The notes under the pieces are model-generated. The model saw only the letters and a list, made by a program, of their open reading frames with translations, made no database searches and had not been told where the DNA came from. Below are positions 37,136 through 49,142 of a DNA stretch of 64,000 bases, one piece after another. Positions within the stretch are counted from its first letter, which is position 1, and every line of letters starts with the position of its first letter. Position numbers and translations under genes: made by a program. The DNA is taken from contig NC_058340.1 of the NCBI RefSeq assembly GCF_905475395.1, forward strand, positions 60,428,181-60,492,180, written 5' to 3'. The stretch is from Chrysoperla carnea (Eukaryota; Arthropoda; Insecta; Neuroptera; Chrysopidae).

Positions 37136-40100
37136 ACAACTGTTAAATATTGGAAATTCAGGTGGTAGTGTTAGTTTTGCAGGTATTGTCCGTGATAAAT
37201 AATTCAAGAACAAAGATCTTTAAAAATGGTACTGAATGCTAAAAAAATCAACTCTATACGAAGATAGATGAGTCTGATAATGCTTATGTTATTTAAATGG
37301 GTCATTATTTTACAATAACTGATAATCTATTTAAAAATTGTGTGCATATAATGAAAGACGAACTTACAATGTTGAAAACATTACCAGGGTAAATATCTCC
37401 AACAGTGGGTTTGAGGGATGCCGCCAAAGTAGAAATGTATACACCGCCCACTGTGGATAATTTTCAAGCACTCAATAGAATGTGTGTGGATGCTGTATGT
37501 ATTATGTTTATGCGTATATGTATGTACACCTGGGCGCCCTTATTTAATGTGTATAATGGGCAGGGTTGTATTAAATTTTTTTTATTTATTCATATTTAAA
37601 TTGTTGTTCATGCATTTTGTGTTAATGTATTCTTGAAAGGAAACGAGTATGACAAGTTCAAAGTATTACAATTCGATAACTAGTTTTAGGCTCCATACCA
37701 TCGCCCTAGTTTAGTGCAAGAGGAGTTAACAGCAGAGCAATAAGAAAACTGTGAGAACCTACCGAAAAATCAGCTAGAATCGACAAGCAACTTAAAAAAG
37801 TTTTGCTTTTATGAAAATATTCAAAACGCACACAACTTTTGAATCGCGTTTTATTCAAATTTTTGGAACAACTTTTTGCGGGAATCATCTTCATAGAGTA
37901 ATGCATTCAAATCGATATTCTATAATTTGTTCATTACCTTTAATATCTTCGAAGATATTTGCAAAAAAATAGTATAAAATGTTTCTTTATCAACTTAAAA
38001 AGTTTCAATTATAAAAATATTAGGAGATTCGAAGTACAAAGTACACTTGTTTACCTAGTCTCGGCGCACGAAAAACTCCTAGCTCTCGACTCTTTTGAAA
38101 GTGGGTCGTAGAGGGGATCACCAAGCAGACACAAGTATAGCTTTGAAACTAGATTTTCCACATTAACTTTTATTGAGAAAAAAAAATACAGAAAAACATT
38201 ACGAGGCGAAACGATTTCTTAAGTCACGCCCGTGTGTAATGAATTTTGTGCGTTGACATAAAGCCACGGTCCTTTGCATTATTCACAAGGTTTTGTGAAT
38301 CTTTTAAATGAAAGATGATATTTTTTTATTCATTAAGAAAGCGTTGGTAAACATACTTTGGACATAAAGAAATAAGATATTTTTCTACTATCAAGACAGT
38401 TTTGTAAATCATTGTAGAAGTTACTTTAATTTCTTTTAAAGGGTTAGTTTCTTAAATCGTACCGCTACCTTCAAACTTATTCAAGATACAATTATACACT
38501 TAGGTTTCGGCAAAAATTTAACAATATTATTGAAACTTTTTTTCCCGTAATAAAAATACAAAACACGTTATGATTCATGTATTTCTTACGTTCATATTTA
38601 GTTAAAAATCGTTCAAGAATATTGTCCAATATTTAATGAACTGTTTTCCATCATTCTAACTTGGAAATTATAATATAGTTTTTGATTTGAATCTCAAAAT
38701 TTTCAAGTTTTTATCCTTCAAACATAAAAGGAATATCATTAATTCATAGTCGAAGTGTCATTATTATTTTCATCGTATTATGTCTGGTAGGTATTACTTT
38801 ACTTTCATATAGGTAATCTTTATCTAAACTTCAACTATTTATAGTTCGAACGCGTGCCTCTTTTAATCAATTTTTAAATAACCATTCAATTTTTTTCTAT
38901 TAAATATATTCTGTTGTACAAAAGTAGTAACTTGATTTCATGTATTTTATAAGGCTTGGTGCGTTGAGTACTTTCAAATGATTGATATAGTGTGCAAATT
39001 AATGAGTTTTTAGTTATCTTACATAATTTTCGGGAGGAAAATAGTGAAAAATGCTTTTGCAATCCAATTTATCCATGCACTGAGATTTATTACTAAGAAT
39101 AAACAAATGTGTTCTGCCAATAGAATATGAACCGTGTGACAAATTGTGGAAGCAAAATTTTTTCGAAAATGTTAATAATAAATTTTTACAAATAAATTTA
39201 TTCGATAGAAAACGTAAATTCAAATCAATATCACACCGTTTAATAGAAAAATTAAAAAAAAAAGTGACTTTTTAAAGTTAGGTGGTACGATAATGGCTAC
39301 TACTCTCCCTTAATTTTTCCAAAATTCTAATGTTATAAAATAGAAATAAATAGAAATCATATCACTTTGAAAAACAACAGATCAATTGATAGTCATTTAA
39401 AATAACACTGCCCCAAAGAATGTGTACAGCAAAGAACAATAACAATTATTATTTATGAAAACGATTCAAGTAGACAATTATAGTAAAAAATTCTCCTTTT
39501 TTTTTATCATTTTTATATTTATAAAAGTAAAACAAGATACGTATTTAGTTATGGTAGTAATATAAACAAGTACTTAAATGGCTAATCTGGCCTAACGACT
39601 TTATTCGATATAATATAACCTTTTTCTATGTAATTTATTGATTTACAATTCGACTGAACTGTTATCTAAACAGTTATCTGAAATAGTGGAATAATTCAGT
39701 AATACAAGAGTTATCAACTAAATAAATAAAATTTATTTTGAAATAAAATGTATCTAATACTGGGATGCATAAGCCTGTAAAGTACGTAGAGTTATTAACG
39801 TCAAACGTTACGATGAAACGACAGTACCGTGAATCCATACTGTGAACTTTACATTTTTGAAAAATCTCTTCGCAATTGAAAGAGATAAACTTACAACACT
39901 AGTGTAAAAGCTTAATTCACACAGCTTTTGATTACAAAGAAAGTTTAAAGCAAATTGATTTTGTAAGTAAGTACGCTTAAATCATTACAAATTTTGCTCA
40001 TGTCGAAAGTATTTTATTTATTTTGTTTTTTTTTTTTAAATTTTTTATTATATGACCATAAAAAAATTATCGCAGATCAATAATTAGTAATTATATTAGC

Positions 40101-42126
40101 AGAATTTTTGTGTAATTGTTTGATAAGGAAAAATTCCCCTTTACGCGTGTAAATTAATTAGAATTGCGCAGCAAATAATAATTAGCTGTTCAGTGAATTG
40201 TACGATTGAGTGAGAAGAATTTTTCAACACTCGCATAGGTACACGTGTTTATATGCACTACACTTGTTAAAGCTTCGTACACGGGGACTTTTTAAAATCA
40301 TATACATTATATACAAATGCATTGGCAATGTAGGTAAACTTTTTTTAATCTTTTTCAATTAAGAGAAATAGTCCAAAAACTGGCCCATCCAAAACAGAAA
40401 AAAGCCTGAAAAGCAGTTTTTTCCTTCAATTATATATTTCCCATACTTCGTACCTTTAGGTACGAACATAAAATCGAAAGAAAAAAAAATTAATTAATCG
40501 AAATTTATCTAGAATGCAGTGGGTTAGAGCGATTGGCATTACACCTATTTAGGACTCGCTTAGAAAAAAAATTATTAATAGGGAATATCAATGATTTTTT
40601 TCTCATTTATTAGCAAAATACGACAATACCGTAAAAGAGATGATAGAAAGTCATTAAATTAAAATCAAATTAGGCAAATATTAGACAGAGAGATCGGACA
40701 TTAGTATTTGACGTCATAGTTTATAATATAAGAACTCCAGGCTAAAATCTTTGATGACTTTTATCTTGGTTGTTTTTATAATTATTCGAAAATTAATTTT
40801 TCACTGCTGTTTGTTACAAACAAGCTTTTGGATCAACACTCTTCGGACTTTTTTGAAGTTTTTGTAAAGATTTCTAAGCCTGTTGTAGCTTGGAAAATGT
40901 TATATAATTTGAGAATGTCCATATATCTCGGATAATGTTAGCAAAAATAAGAAAAAATTAATCTCAAAAACGGTTTTTTTGTATGGATACAGAAAGAATT
41001 TTAATATTATTTATGGCATCCCCTGATTTTATTCTACCTACTCGGGGACCTCTACCCCTATAAAAGTATTAACTTTGTGATAATACTACCCATAGACAAT
41101 AATATTGCCGATTTTTATCTTTTGGACTAGAATTTGAATACTATATCCATAAAATCAGAAAAATATTGATGTTTAAATATAAAAACGTTGGTTTTTCAAA
41201 GTATTTAATATCTAGAGTACCTACTTAGAAATTAATATAATGCTGATAAATTCTTATTCCACATAAGTAATAAAATATTTGAAATCTCCAACATAAGCAG
41301 GGTATCTTTTAGTATTCGCAACATACAATTTCAATTTTTTTTTTAAATTTATTTTTCATTAAACATTGTTTTCCGTATAAGGAAAATATGATAAATAGAA
41401 TTTGTTATTAAAAAAATTTCAAGAAATTGATAGATACATAAACAACTACTAATTCTAACTCATAAACTAGTTCTAACACCATTTAACGATATTTTTAAAT
41501 AGATCCCGATTTTGAACTAAAACTTGGAAAATTATTTAAAACTAAGCATTTATTAATAATTTTTTCATTCAAACATTGCATGCGGATAAAAACTATAAAG
41601 ACGGTCCTGTTTAACAAACAAAATACCTACCTAATTTTACACCACGTTCAAAGATATTTTAAACAATTTTTTTTTAATCTGCTATTGAAACAAAGATGGT
41701 ACAATGGATTAATAATAATAAGAGGGAGTTCCTCCCTTCTTGGTCTGTAATCTATTACAAAAATACTTATTTTTTGGTACCATACCAATATTTTAATTAG
41801 TCGTAGCTAAATTGCACGAATTTTAAAGGTCATAAAATAAAACAGAAGATAACTTACGGGTGGTAATAAAAATTTGTTGTTAGAAATTATAATAGTTGAA
41901 ATTCAAAATCAATGCACAGTACATTGATTACATCACATTACATAGTTAAACTTTTTATGTAACTTTTAGCTTACTATGACAGAAACAGATTTAATAATAT
42001 TAGTAATTGAAATAGAACATTAAAATCGTAAATATCTCTTTAATTGTTAGACTTGAGAAAAAATGTTCCATATAACTAACGTGTTCGTCCGGATAACAAA
42101 CTCGATGTGATACCATATTTTTTTAT
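37136..42126. other. AT-rich intergenic DNA
   Basis: Nearly 5 kb without a supportable gene or clear repeat. Features seen: a TAACGT/ACGTTA palindrome near 39797; a box-A-like GCAGTGGGTTAGAGCGATTG near 40516 with no box B; and a GAGGGAG/CTCCCTT stem near 41723. ORFs of 64-69 codons here are not convincing. Confidence 0.5.
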
Positions 42127-42326
42127 CCCCCGAACTAAAAAATGGGGTGTTATAAGTTTGACCTCTATGTGTGTGTGTCTGTCTGTTCGTCTGTGGCATC
42201 GTAGCACCAAAATGGATAAACGATTTGGATTTTTTTTTCGTTTGAAAGGTAATTTAATGGAGAGTGTTAATACAAAATCGGTTCAGTTTGGAAAAGGCTT
42301 TAAGGATAAAGGTAATTTACTTGTAT
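42127..42326 (+). repeat. family B repeat, module 1 only (copy B4)
   Basis: CCCCGAACTAAAAAATGGGG, TGTTATAAGTTTGACC, GTGTCTGTCTGTTCGTCTGT, GGCATCGTAGCACC, GAAAGGTAATTTAATGGAGA and GGTTCAGTTTGGAAAAGGC, ending GGTAATTTACTTGT. The second module is absent. A 74-codon ORF (42107-42331) simply crosses it. Confidence 0.8.
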
Positions 42327-44160
42327 TATGATTAGATTAAAATTTTAAGATTGTATTTTTACATGGAAGTCACAACTCATAATAAAGTTTTTATGGAATA
42401 TGACAGAAAGTAGTAGAACGAGGACTAAGAAAGAAAGAAATTGAATAGTTTTTGGAAAACTTTGTCATTTTTATTATAAATACATGAAACGCGTAATTTT
42501 GTTACTTTTGCTTTTCGCTTTATATAATGGGTTTATTACAGAATTGTTTGTAATTTTAAATTTTATATCATGAATATTTATTTATTATCATTTTCATTAA
42601 TTAGTTTTTATGGCATAATTAAATTAAAGATAATTTGAAGTACCTATATAGAGATTGAATTTCAGTCTACTTTAATCAAGAATAATTAATGTTTGTTTAG
42701 TGCAAGCTTTTATTTTAGCTTTATTATTAGTGTTTATCAGCTTATTAATTTTTAAATTTGATGGGCTTGCCAGATGAAACAACTCGCCGCTCTGTTCTAG
42801 GGGCCACTCATTATTAACATAAACATTTTGGTGAGAGTGAAGGAATGAAGCCTTAAATTTTCTAGGTACCGTTTTTGAACTTTCTGTCCATACCTAAAAG
42901 TTTTTATGAATGAATTCCTTCCATCTTCTGTGTAACCTATCTTGAGAACCAATCGATCGATTTCATTTTTTTTTATCATAGTGAATAGAAAATTTAAGCC
43001 CTTTCAAATGATGTATAACAAGTGAGTGGCTGCCATTTGAAATTTCAAAGTTGAGGTGGCTAGAAGGGAAGGGGTGAAACATAACATTCTCTAGGTACCA
43101 TTTTTGAACTTGTCGTGTTTTCACTCAAAACAATAATCACATCAGGTCAAGAATCATTAAAAGTGGATACTTTTGAAATGATCACACTGTATGTACAAAC
43201 AGATTCCCCATCCTTTAAGACTACTTATTACTTACTTTCGTTGTATAAGAAAGAGGCTTTATTTAATTGCAAAAGTATTCAAAGGACGTTAGATTAATTC
43301 TGCTTGTTCTACAGTCATTTCAAAATCAAGAACTGTATCATACATAGATAAAATATATCTTTGGTATCATACAATCCGTTGTTTCGTATGACATAACGGA
43401 TTGATTGGGAAACAACTTAACTGTGGCCTTGAACTGACTGTCTCATACCCATAAAAGCATTATGCAGCCTTTATGAGCCACCTTCCACTTTCTACATTTC
43501 TACAATGCGCAACCCTGGAAGTTTTATGTACATTTTGCGTACATACAAAAACACACACAAAGAAACTAAATAAAAATACCAAAAAAATTTCATATTTCCT
43601 TTTAAAAAATATTCATTTGATACAATATAAATTCTTTTTAAAACATTTTAGCACATACGTGACAAATAATTTTATTCTCAATTCTAATAAAAATTAATAT
43701 TATAAAAAACTTTGGTGTGACGTCATACAACCTCTATGTATATATAAAGAAGTCCTTAATATCTCAAAAACTGTGCGGTAATTTGAAAGCTTTTTTTAAG
43801 CGATCTTTTCTTTTTAATTTCATTATGAGTGAAATATTAGGCATAAAATGTGAAACTGTATTTTTTTTACTCAAGATTTGGCTACTAATGATAACATTGT
43901 TTTTGATAATTTTAACTTTCCAATTTAAGTGAAATATTTCTGAAAAAAATTTAGTTGATAGCCTTATTTCTATTTGGTTTTAAAAGTGTTAAATTCCATA
44001 TTACAATAACAATATAGATTTAATGCAAGGGAAAAACTATGCTATGGTTGGAAATTTTTTGTTGTACTTTTTCCCTTAAAGAAAAAATTCGATATGTTTA
44101 TTAAGGAAATAATTCGATATTATATATTTATCTTAAGGAAAAAATTTACTATACAGTCAT
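42327..44160. other. AT-rich intergenic DNA
   Basis: No gene. TCTAGGTACC(A/G)TTTTTGAACTT occurs twice (about 42863 and 43091), hinting at an old local duplication. About 44076-44150 holds two to three units of TTAAGGAAATAATTCGATA. Confidence 0.5.
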
Positions 44161-44166
44161 GGTGTT

Positions 44167-44470
44167 GTCGCCTTATTAGCTCAGTTGGTTAAGGCGTAAC
44201 CAATTCCGTTCGCGGTATTCATAGGGTAGCGCGTTCGATTCCCGCCGTCGCAACAAAATTAAAATTTTGAACAATTTAATTAAAATTTGTGATGGGCTGG
44301 TGTAGTGCATGGTATATGCATGAAGGAGGTGCACTCAGCCTCTGGAATTGAGGAGCTGATAAATGAAATTATCAGCAGAAAGGTAGTAAAACACATATAT
44401 GGTATCACAATGGGCTCTATAGCCTAAGTGTGTCCTTCGTGGACAGTCAATATAACCTAACCTAACCTAA
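44167..44470 (+). mobile_element. tRNA-derived SINE, copy 2
   Basis: About 304 bp, flanked by the direct repeat GGTGTT (44161-44166 and 44471-44476). Box A TAGCTCAGTTGG is at 44177-44188 and box B CGTTCGATTCC at 44232-44242, with normal tRNA spacing. The body matches copy 1: GTGATGGGCTGGTGTAGTGC, GGTATATGCATGAAGGAGGT, a CTGATAA...TTATCAG stem, GTATCACAATGGGCTC and the hairpin TGTCCTTCGTGGACA. The tail is AACCTAACCTAACCTAA, units identical to the insect telomere repeat TTAGG read on the other strand. Confidence 0.94.
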
Positions 44471-44476
44471 GGTGTT

Positions 44477-46700
44477 AAATTCGAAATTGTCAAAAATACA
44501 GAATTAGTATATTACATACCTAGGGAGCAAAAGTAAAGAATGTTCTCAGATCTCTTGTTCACGCCGGCCGAGGTGAAGTCCGGAGTGATAAACATGATAT
44601 CTGGGGCATTCTTTACTTGCTTCCATGATGTGTATACTATTTTTCTCCCCGACGGAGGCGTAATGCGGCAACTTCGTTCTGCACAGCAGGCAGAAAGTTG
44701 ACACTTTTTGGCCGAAGGTGGAAAAAATAAATTACGGTATTTTTTAGAACTTTTGTTTTCGAAACATAATATTAAGTGAACTAAATCCATGTTTTTATAA
44801 TAATATTTTGATATCAGAGATCGAACCTCACTCACATTGTATGTACATGGAGGTTAAAAACTAGATACATATTTCTACGGATTTTGTTGACTTTGTGGTT
44901 TATTTATTTGTTTATATTTATTATTCAATACTCGAGGCGATCATCTATTGTTATTAACCTTGCACAATGTGAATGTACACAACCATAATAAAGTTTTGGA
45001 AAAAACAATTAAATGATATCAATATTCAGAAAACAAAATCATTCATTGAGATAAACTGGTATGACTTCTTTTTTAAAAACATTAGTCATCATATTCACGA
45101 AATACACTAGGTTCATGGTTTTTTGTATAAGGATACATTGTAACAAAAGTTTGAATTCATACAAAAATTGATATACGATTTTAGGCAAAAGGTGTATATG
45201 GAAAACTTTTTTATGCCCATTCTCTTTACGCTAGCGTCGAGGACGTCGCCGGTGGGGGGGGCAAAGATTAGCATCTACCTCCTACCTATTGTTCTATTTA
45301 TAATTTCCGACTAAATCTTTCGGATTTGATTTTTATTTTAAAAGTTACATTTTACAACTGTAAATTTCTACGATCCACTATCCTATCCTTGACGAACCGG
45401 TTGGCAGCGCTTTGCATACAATACCCAATATATTCTTACAGCAGATTAAGTGGTTATATCATTTTGGACAGAATAACTTCCTTCCACCTGGTAAAATCTT
45501 ATTGAAAAACCCTGTATTGAAAGATTTTAGTTATAATTTATTGACCGGTAGCTCATAAATTTCTGTATTTGCAAAGAGTTGTTAATTTTTACTTTACTAC
45601 TCCACTATTAAATTATTATTACATCATATAATTTAAGTCAGCTACAGCAAAGCTATGCATATAGTTATAGACTTATAGAGCATAGTCTTGAGCCAATTTA
45701 ATGAAAAAAAATTCATATCGAAATGACATTCGCTCCCAGATACATGGTTGTGGCTCCCAAATACATGACATAAAAATATAAAAAATAAAAATATCTTGAG
45801 TAGATAGATAATATCACAAAAATTAAAAAGAACAATTTTTTCTTAAAACTTTACCTCCCTGTATTTTTGAAATGAAGCTAATATCAGCTTTAGGTTAACA
45901 TCAGATCTTTATAAAATTGGTTCAAAAACATACTCCTAAAATTTTTGTACTTAGAAAACACCCCGATAACTATATCCACCCGATCTTCGCAGACAAAAGT
46001 GGTCAATCTCGGAGTCTAACAGAATAAACTGAATTTTTGTACAAATATTTTGATAGTACAAATGTTATCTCAAAAGTCACATGGTCACATGTGCGTGTTT
46101 TCGATATTCATGGTTAAAGGTCGCGAAAATCATTTTTTTGTGAATATCTCGTTTCTTTTGCCTTCAATCGTATTAACATTAATTATAAAAGATGTAGAGG
46201 ATAAAATTTTCTACAAATCTTGCCCAAAACTTTTTTTTGTTAGTTGAACTGTTTTTGAAATAAAGAGCGCAGAAGATGGAGCGCTCAGCTTAACGTACTT
46301 CAGTTCTGGGTCAATATTTATAAGTATACCGTACATTTTTTGCTTATGTTATTATTGCAAATCAACTGAAACGAAATTTGTGCAATGAAATTTAAAAAAA
46401 AATAATTTAAATCTAAAAATATTCATAAAATGTGTAAAGTGTATAAAATGTGTATTTATAATACTTAATAATAAATAGGATTCCAAACTTTACCAAATGA
46501 GTATAAGTAGTTCTAGCCCTGAAAGTAAAAATTATGGTAAAAGAGGGGAAGGGACAGCGTATTTATTTATATTACAGATATTAATTATTGAAATCGAACT
46601 CACAATACCTTACAACTAGTTTTAGATGTTTAGTTATTAATAATTAATTAATCTTAGCCAACTGCTATCATTATTTCAATTATTAACATTTTTTTAACAG
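44477..46700. other. intergenic DNA upstream of the MBF2 pair
   Basis: Contains the exon-like minus-strand stretch at 44512-44835 (see findings) and a GC-rich word at about 45229-45261 (GCTAGCGTCGAGGACGTCGC). GTATAAAATG at 46441 could be a TATA-type element for the gene at 46725, but the position of its first exon is unknown. Confidence 0.4.
46681..46700 (+). other. probable splice acceptor in 5' leader
   Basis: TATTAACATTTTTTTAACAG is a strong pyrimidine tract plus CAG, ending 24 bases before the ATG at 46725, with an upstream branch-like TTATTAAC. It suggests that the coding exon is preceded by an intron within the 5' UTR. The matching donor and first exon could not be fixed. Confidence 0.6.
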
Positions 46701-46724
46701 TGAACGATAATACAAAGGACAAAA

Positions 46725-47114
46725 ATGGCAAAATTTTGTTTAATATTTTTTGTAATAACAATAACAACATTTTTAACAATAAATTCAGTGCTTTGTGATT
46801 CTGAAGAAGATAAAAGTCATCATTTTACAATGGGTTTTATGCAAACTGGTGATCGTTTATTGTACCGGGGAATTATTATAAAAAAAGCAAAAATCTTACG
46901 AATAGGTACAAAAGATGTTAAATTCCCTGAGATAGCTGGAATTCCACTTGGACCAACAATTTCGTTTATTAAAGTTACGGATCAATACCAAAATGGTGAA
47001 GGTGGATATGTATCAATCTATGAAGGGGGAGTTGGGCAGAAAACTGTTACGATGCATCTAAAATCACAGCGTGGTCATGGATTTAATTTTATAATTGAAA
47101 TCTATGGACATTAA
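46725..47114 (+). CDS. MBF2-like secreted protein, paralogue 1
   Basis: A 129-residue member of the MBF2 family (founder: silkworm MBF2, described as a coactivator linking FTZ-F1 with the basal factor TFIIA). Residues 1 to about 24 form a hydrophobic signal peptide (FCLIFFVITITTFLTI core), so this copy is probably secreted; its role need not be transcriptional. Family motifs seen: LLYRG (about 47-51), TDQYQNG.GGY (about 86-96), GGVG (about 102-105), and the C-terminal KSQRGHGFNF..EIYG (113-128). The mature part has no cysteine. The start is supported by AAAATGG context and by the signal peptide. The coding region is uninterrupted, with a likely intron in the leader. It lies 2.0 kb upstream of a second same-strand copy with about 60% identity over the mature region (hand count). 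Confidence 0.88.
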   Translation: MAKFCLIFFVITITTFLTINSVLCDSEEDKSHHFTMGFMQTGDRLLYRGIIIKKAKILRIGTKDVKFPEIAGIPLGPTISFIKVTDQYQNGEGGYVSIYEGGVGQKTVTMHLKSQRGHGFNFIIEIYGH

Positions 47115-47150
47115 ATTTAACTTTTATGTTTTATGTGAATTAATTTATTA

Positions 47151-47156
47151 AATAAA
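47151..47156 (+). terminator. polyadenylation signal AATAAA
   Basis: A canonical AATAAA 37 bases after the stop codon of the first MBF2-like gene, in an AT-rich 3' flank with T-rich sequence following. Confidence 0.7.
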
Positions 47157-47159
47157 TAT

Positions 47160-48474
47160 TTTTTTATTAATAATATTTTTCTTGATTACAAGATTCAATT
47201 TGAGTAACTACAGAAAAAAAACACTTCAACACATGATAGAACAATGTTTGTTTGATGTTCATGATAATTGAATGTTTGCAGAAAAAAACATAGTAAAATT
47301 TATGGTTCGTATTGGGTGACAGAATTTGTGAGAATTTCCTGAAAGGAGAAAATAATGCTTCTTGTAGTTTTATAGATTTTTGTAGTATTTTTGATCAGCC
47401 AGTTACTGTCTTTTTAATCAAAAATATATATATGCTTGTTCATTCGAAAAGGAGTATTTTTAATTAAAGAGAAATTGCATGTATATTTTTAATAAAAAAG
47501 GTAATTGTGCCAAATTAATGCTCCACCTTTTAGCAGTAAAATTGTCGAAAATTAAGCCTGATTAAGTAATTTTTAATTCTACTTTACACAGATTGGTGAA
47601 AAATTATGTTTCAACTTCATCAAATTTTAATTTTTCTAATTTATAAAATTGAAACGTTTTACAGGAGAATTTCTATGGAATTTCTATAATTAAAGAAGTA
47701 AATATTAAGTAAATATTTTTCCAAATTTCCCAAAAATAATATCAGTTAGTCGAAATAAAATTGTACGAAATAAAAATGATAAACTAATTTATACTTCAAA
47801 GAATTATGTTAATTTATTTACAAATTAGCTTCTTTGTACTCCAATCAAAATCAATAGATAATCTTTTGAACTATTTAAAACATTTTAATGCGTCATCTCA
47901 CAGGGGATATACATGAGCCGCATTTATAAGACTTTTTAAATTTTTGTTATATGTCTTAACCGTATCAAAACAAATATAGAACAAATTACAATTTTAAATT
48001 TTTTAATGAACTCTACTTCGTGGGTATATTAGGTACCGTGAAAAAAGACACTGTGGCCTGATCAGCGATTTGCAAATCCCAAAAACTATGACTGTCCTGT
48101 CAAAACTTTTCATGAGTGATCCAATGACGTTATTTATCCCCTTAGACGTAGAGCTCTTAGCTAAAATTATTAAATATAATTATCCTATCTCGAATATCCT
48201 GAATTGTTTCCGCGTTTTATCTATACTTTTGCCATTTAATAGTGGACTTTATAGTCTAAGAGCCATCCGCTTTAAACTGGTGCCCTCATATATATATTAA
48301 TTTGCTTCCAAATTATTTTCTTCTTTATCCCGCTTACGTGTGCAGTTGGTAACATATACACTCTTTGCACTATATACTACTCTCGATAAGCATCATTATT
48401 TTTATGGTTCACTAGCAATAACCACGTATTTCCATCCGCCATGCATAACACTCGGAATATATGTTGCTTTTTAT
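47160..48474. other. spacer between the MBF2 paralogues, first part
   Basis: AT-rich. No remnant of a third MBF2 copy was seen in any frame. The 76-codon ORF at 48070-48300 has no recognisable domain. Confidence 0.5.
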
Positions 48475-48605
48475 TATGAAACTTAAATTATTTTGCTTTC
48501 TTTATAAATAGTAGCCTATGCGTTATTCTGATTAATGATCTATATTATTGCAAAGTTTCATTAAAATCCATTCAGTAGTTATCGTAACTGCTAGACCTTA
48601 AAAGA
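48475..48605 (+). repeat. LINE 3'-tail-like fragment
   Basis: GTAGCCTATGCGTTATTCTG, then GCAAAGTTTCATTAAAATCC and ATTCAGTAGTTATCG. This word order (GTAGCCTATG ... TTTCATCAAAATCCGTTCAG ... AGTAGTTTT) is familiar to me from 3' tails of insect non-LTR retrotransposons. Short and diverged; no coding part. Confidence 0.5.
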
Positions 48606-48749
48606 TTTAGTTCTTCCTAAAATAAAATGTAATTTAAATAAAAGCATTAACGAGTATTGTTATCAATTTCGATCCCCAGAATAACTTTTTTACCCTTTTT
48701 TAACACCGTTAGCCGGTTTCAACAAAATACGAAACACGTCTTCCATCAA

Positions 48750-48965
48750 TTTAGTTAAACAATATTTATGCAAAATTTGAAGTAGATTGGACAAAGAACT
48801 CACGTTGTCCTATACAAATCCCCCCCCCCCCCGTTTTTCACTCCTCTATGGGTAGAATTTCGGAAAATCTTTTCTTATCGCATGCCTGCGTCATACATAG
48901 GACATACCATCCAAGTTTCAGGTATCTACGATCAATTGTACGTTGATCCGTCTGTCAGTCATTCA
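48750..48965 (+). repeat. LINE 3'-tail-like fragment with C13 tract
   Basis: TTTATGCAAAATTTGAAGTA and a C13 run (48820-48832), then GGGTAGAATTTCGGAAAATC, GCATGCCTGCGTCATACATA, CCAAGTTTCAGGTATCTACG and GTACGTTGATCCGTCTGTCA. Recalls the 3' UTR of an insect non-LTR element (GAATTT..AAAATCCTTTCTTAGCGGATG, then CGTTGATAGATCAGTCAGTC). A reverse-strand relative sits at 60463-60660. Confidence 0.5.
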
Positions 48966-49142
48966 GGACAAAGCATTTTATATGTCTAGAAGAAAGATTA
49001 AGTGCGACTAAGACATACGACCATCACAAATACAAAGTTATCAAACAAAATTCAAAACAGTTGAATGAAAAACGTAAATAGTGACGGTTTATGAATGTCA
49101 AAAACATTTCTCCTAATTAATTAATTAAAATAATTTTCGAAA

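Noticed and set aside
40516..40550. Box-A-like GCAGTGGGTTAGAGCGATTG
   Set aside because: No box B within tRNA distance and no foldable arms; a single short match is not enough for a tRNA or SINE call.
42107..42331. 74-codon ORF
   Set aside because: Lies across family B copy B4; it is the repeat read in one frame.
44450..44470. CCTAA repeats as an interstitial telomere
   Set aside because: Only three units, located exactly at the SINE tail, so explained by the SINE.
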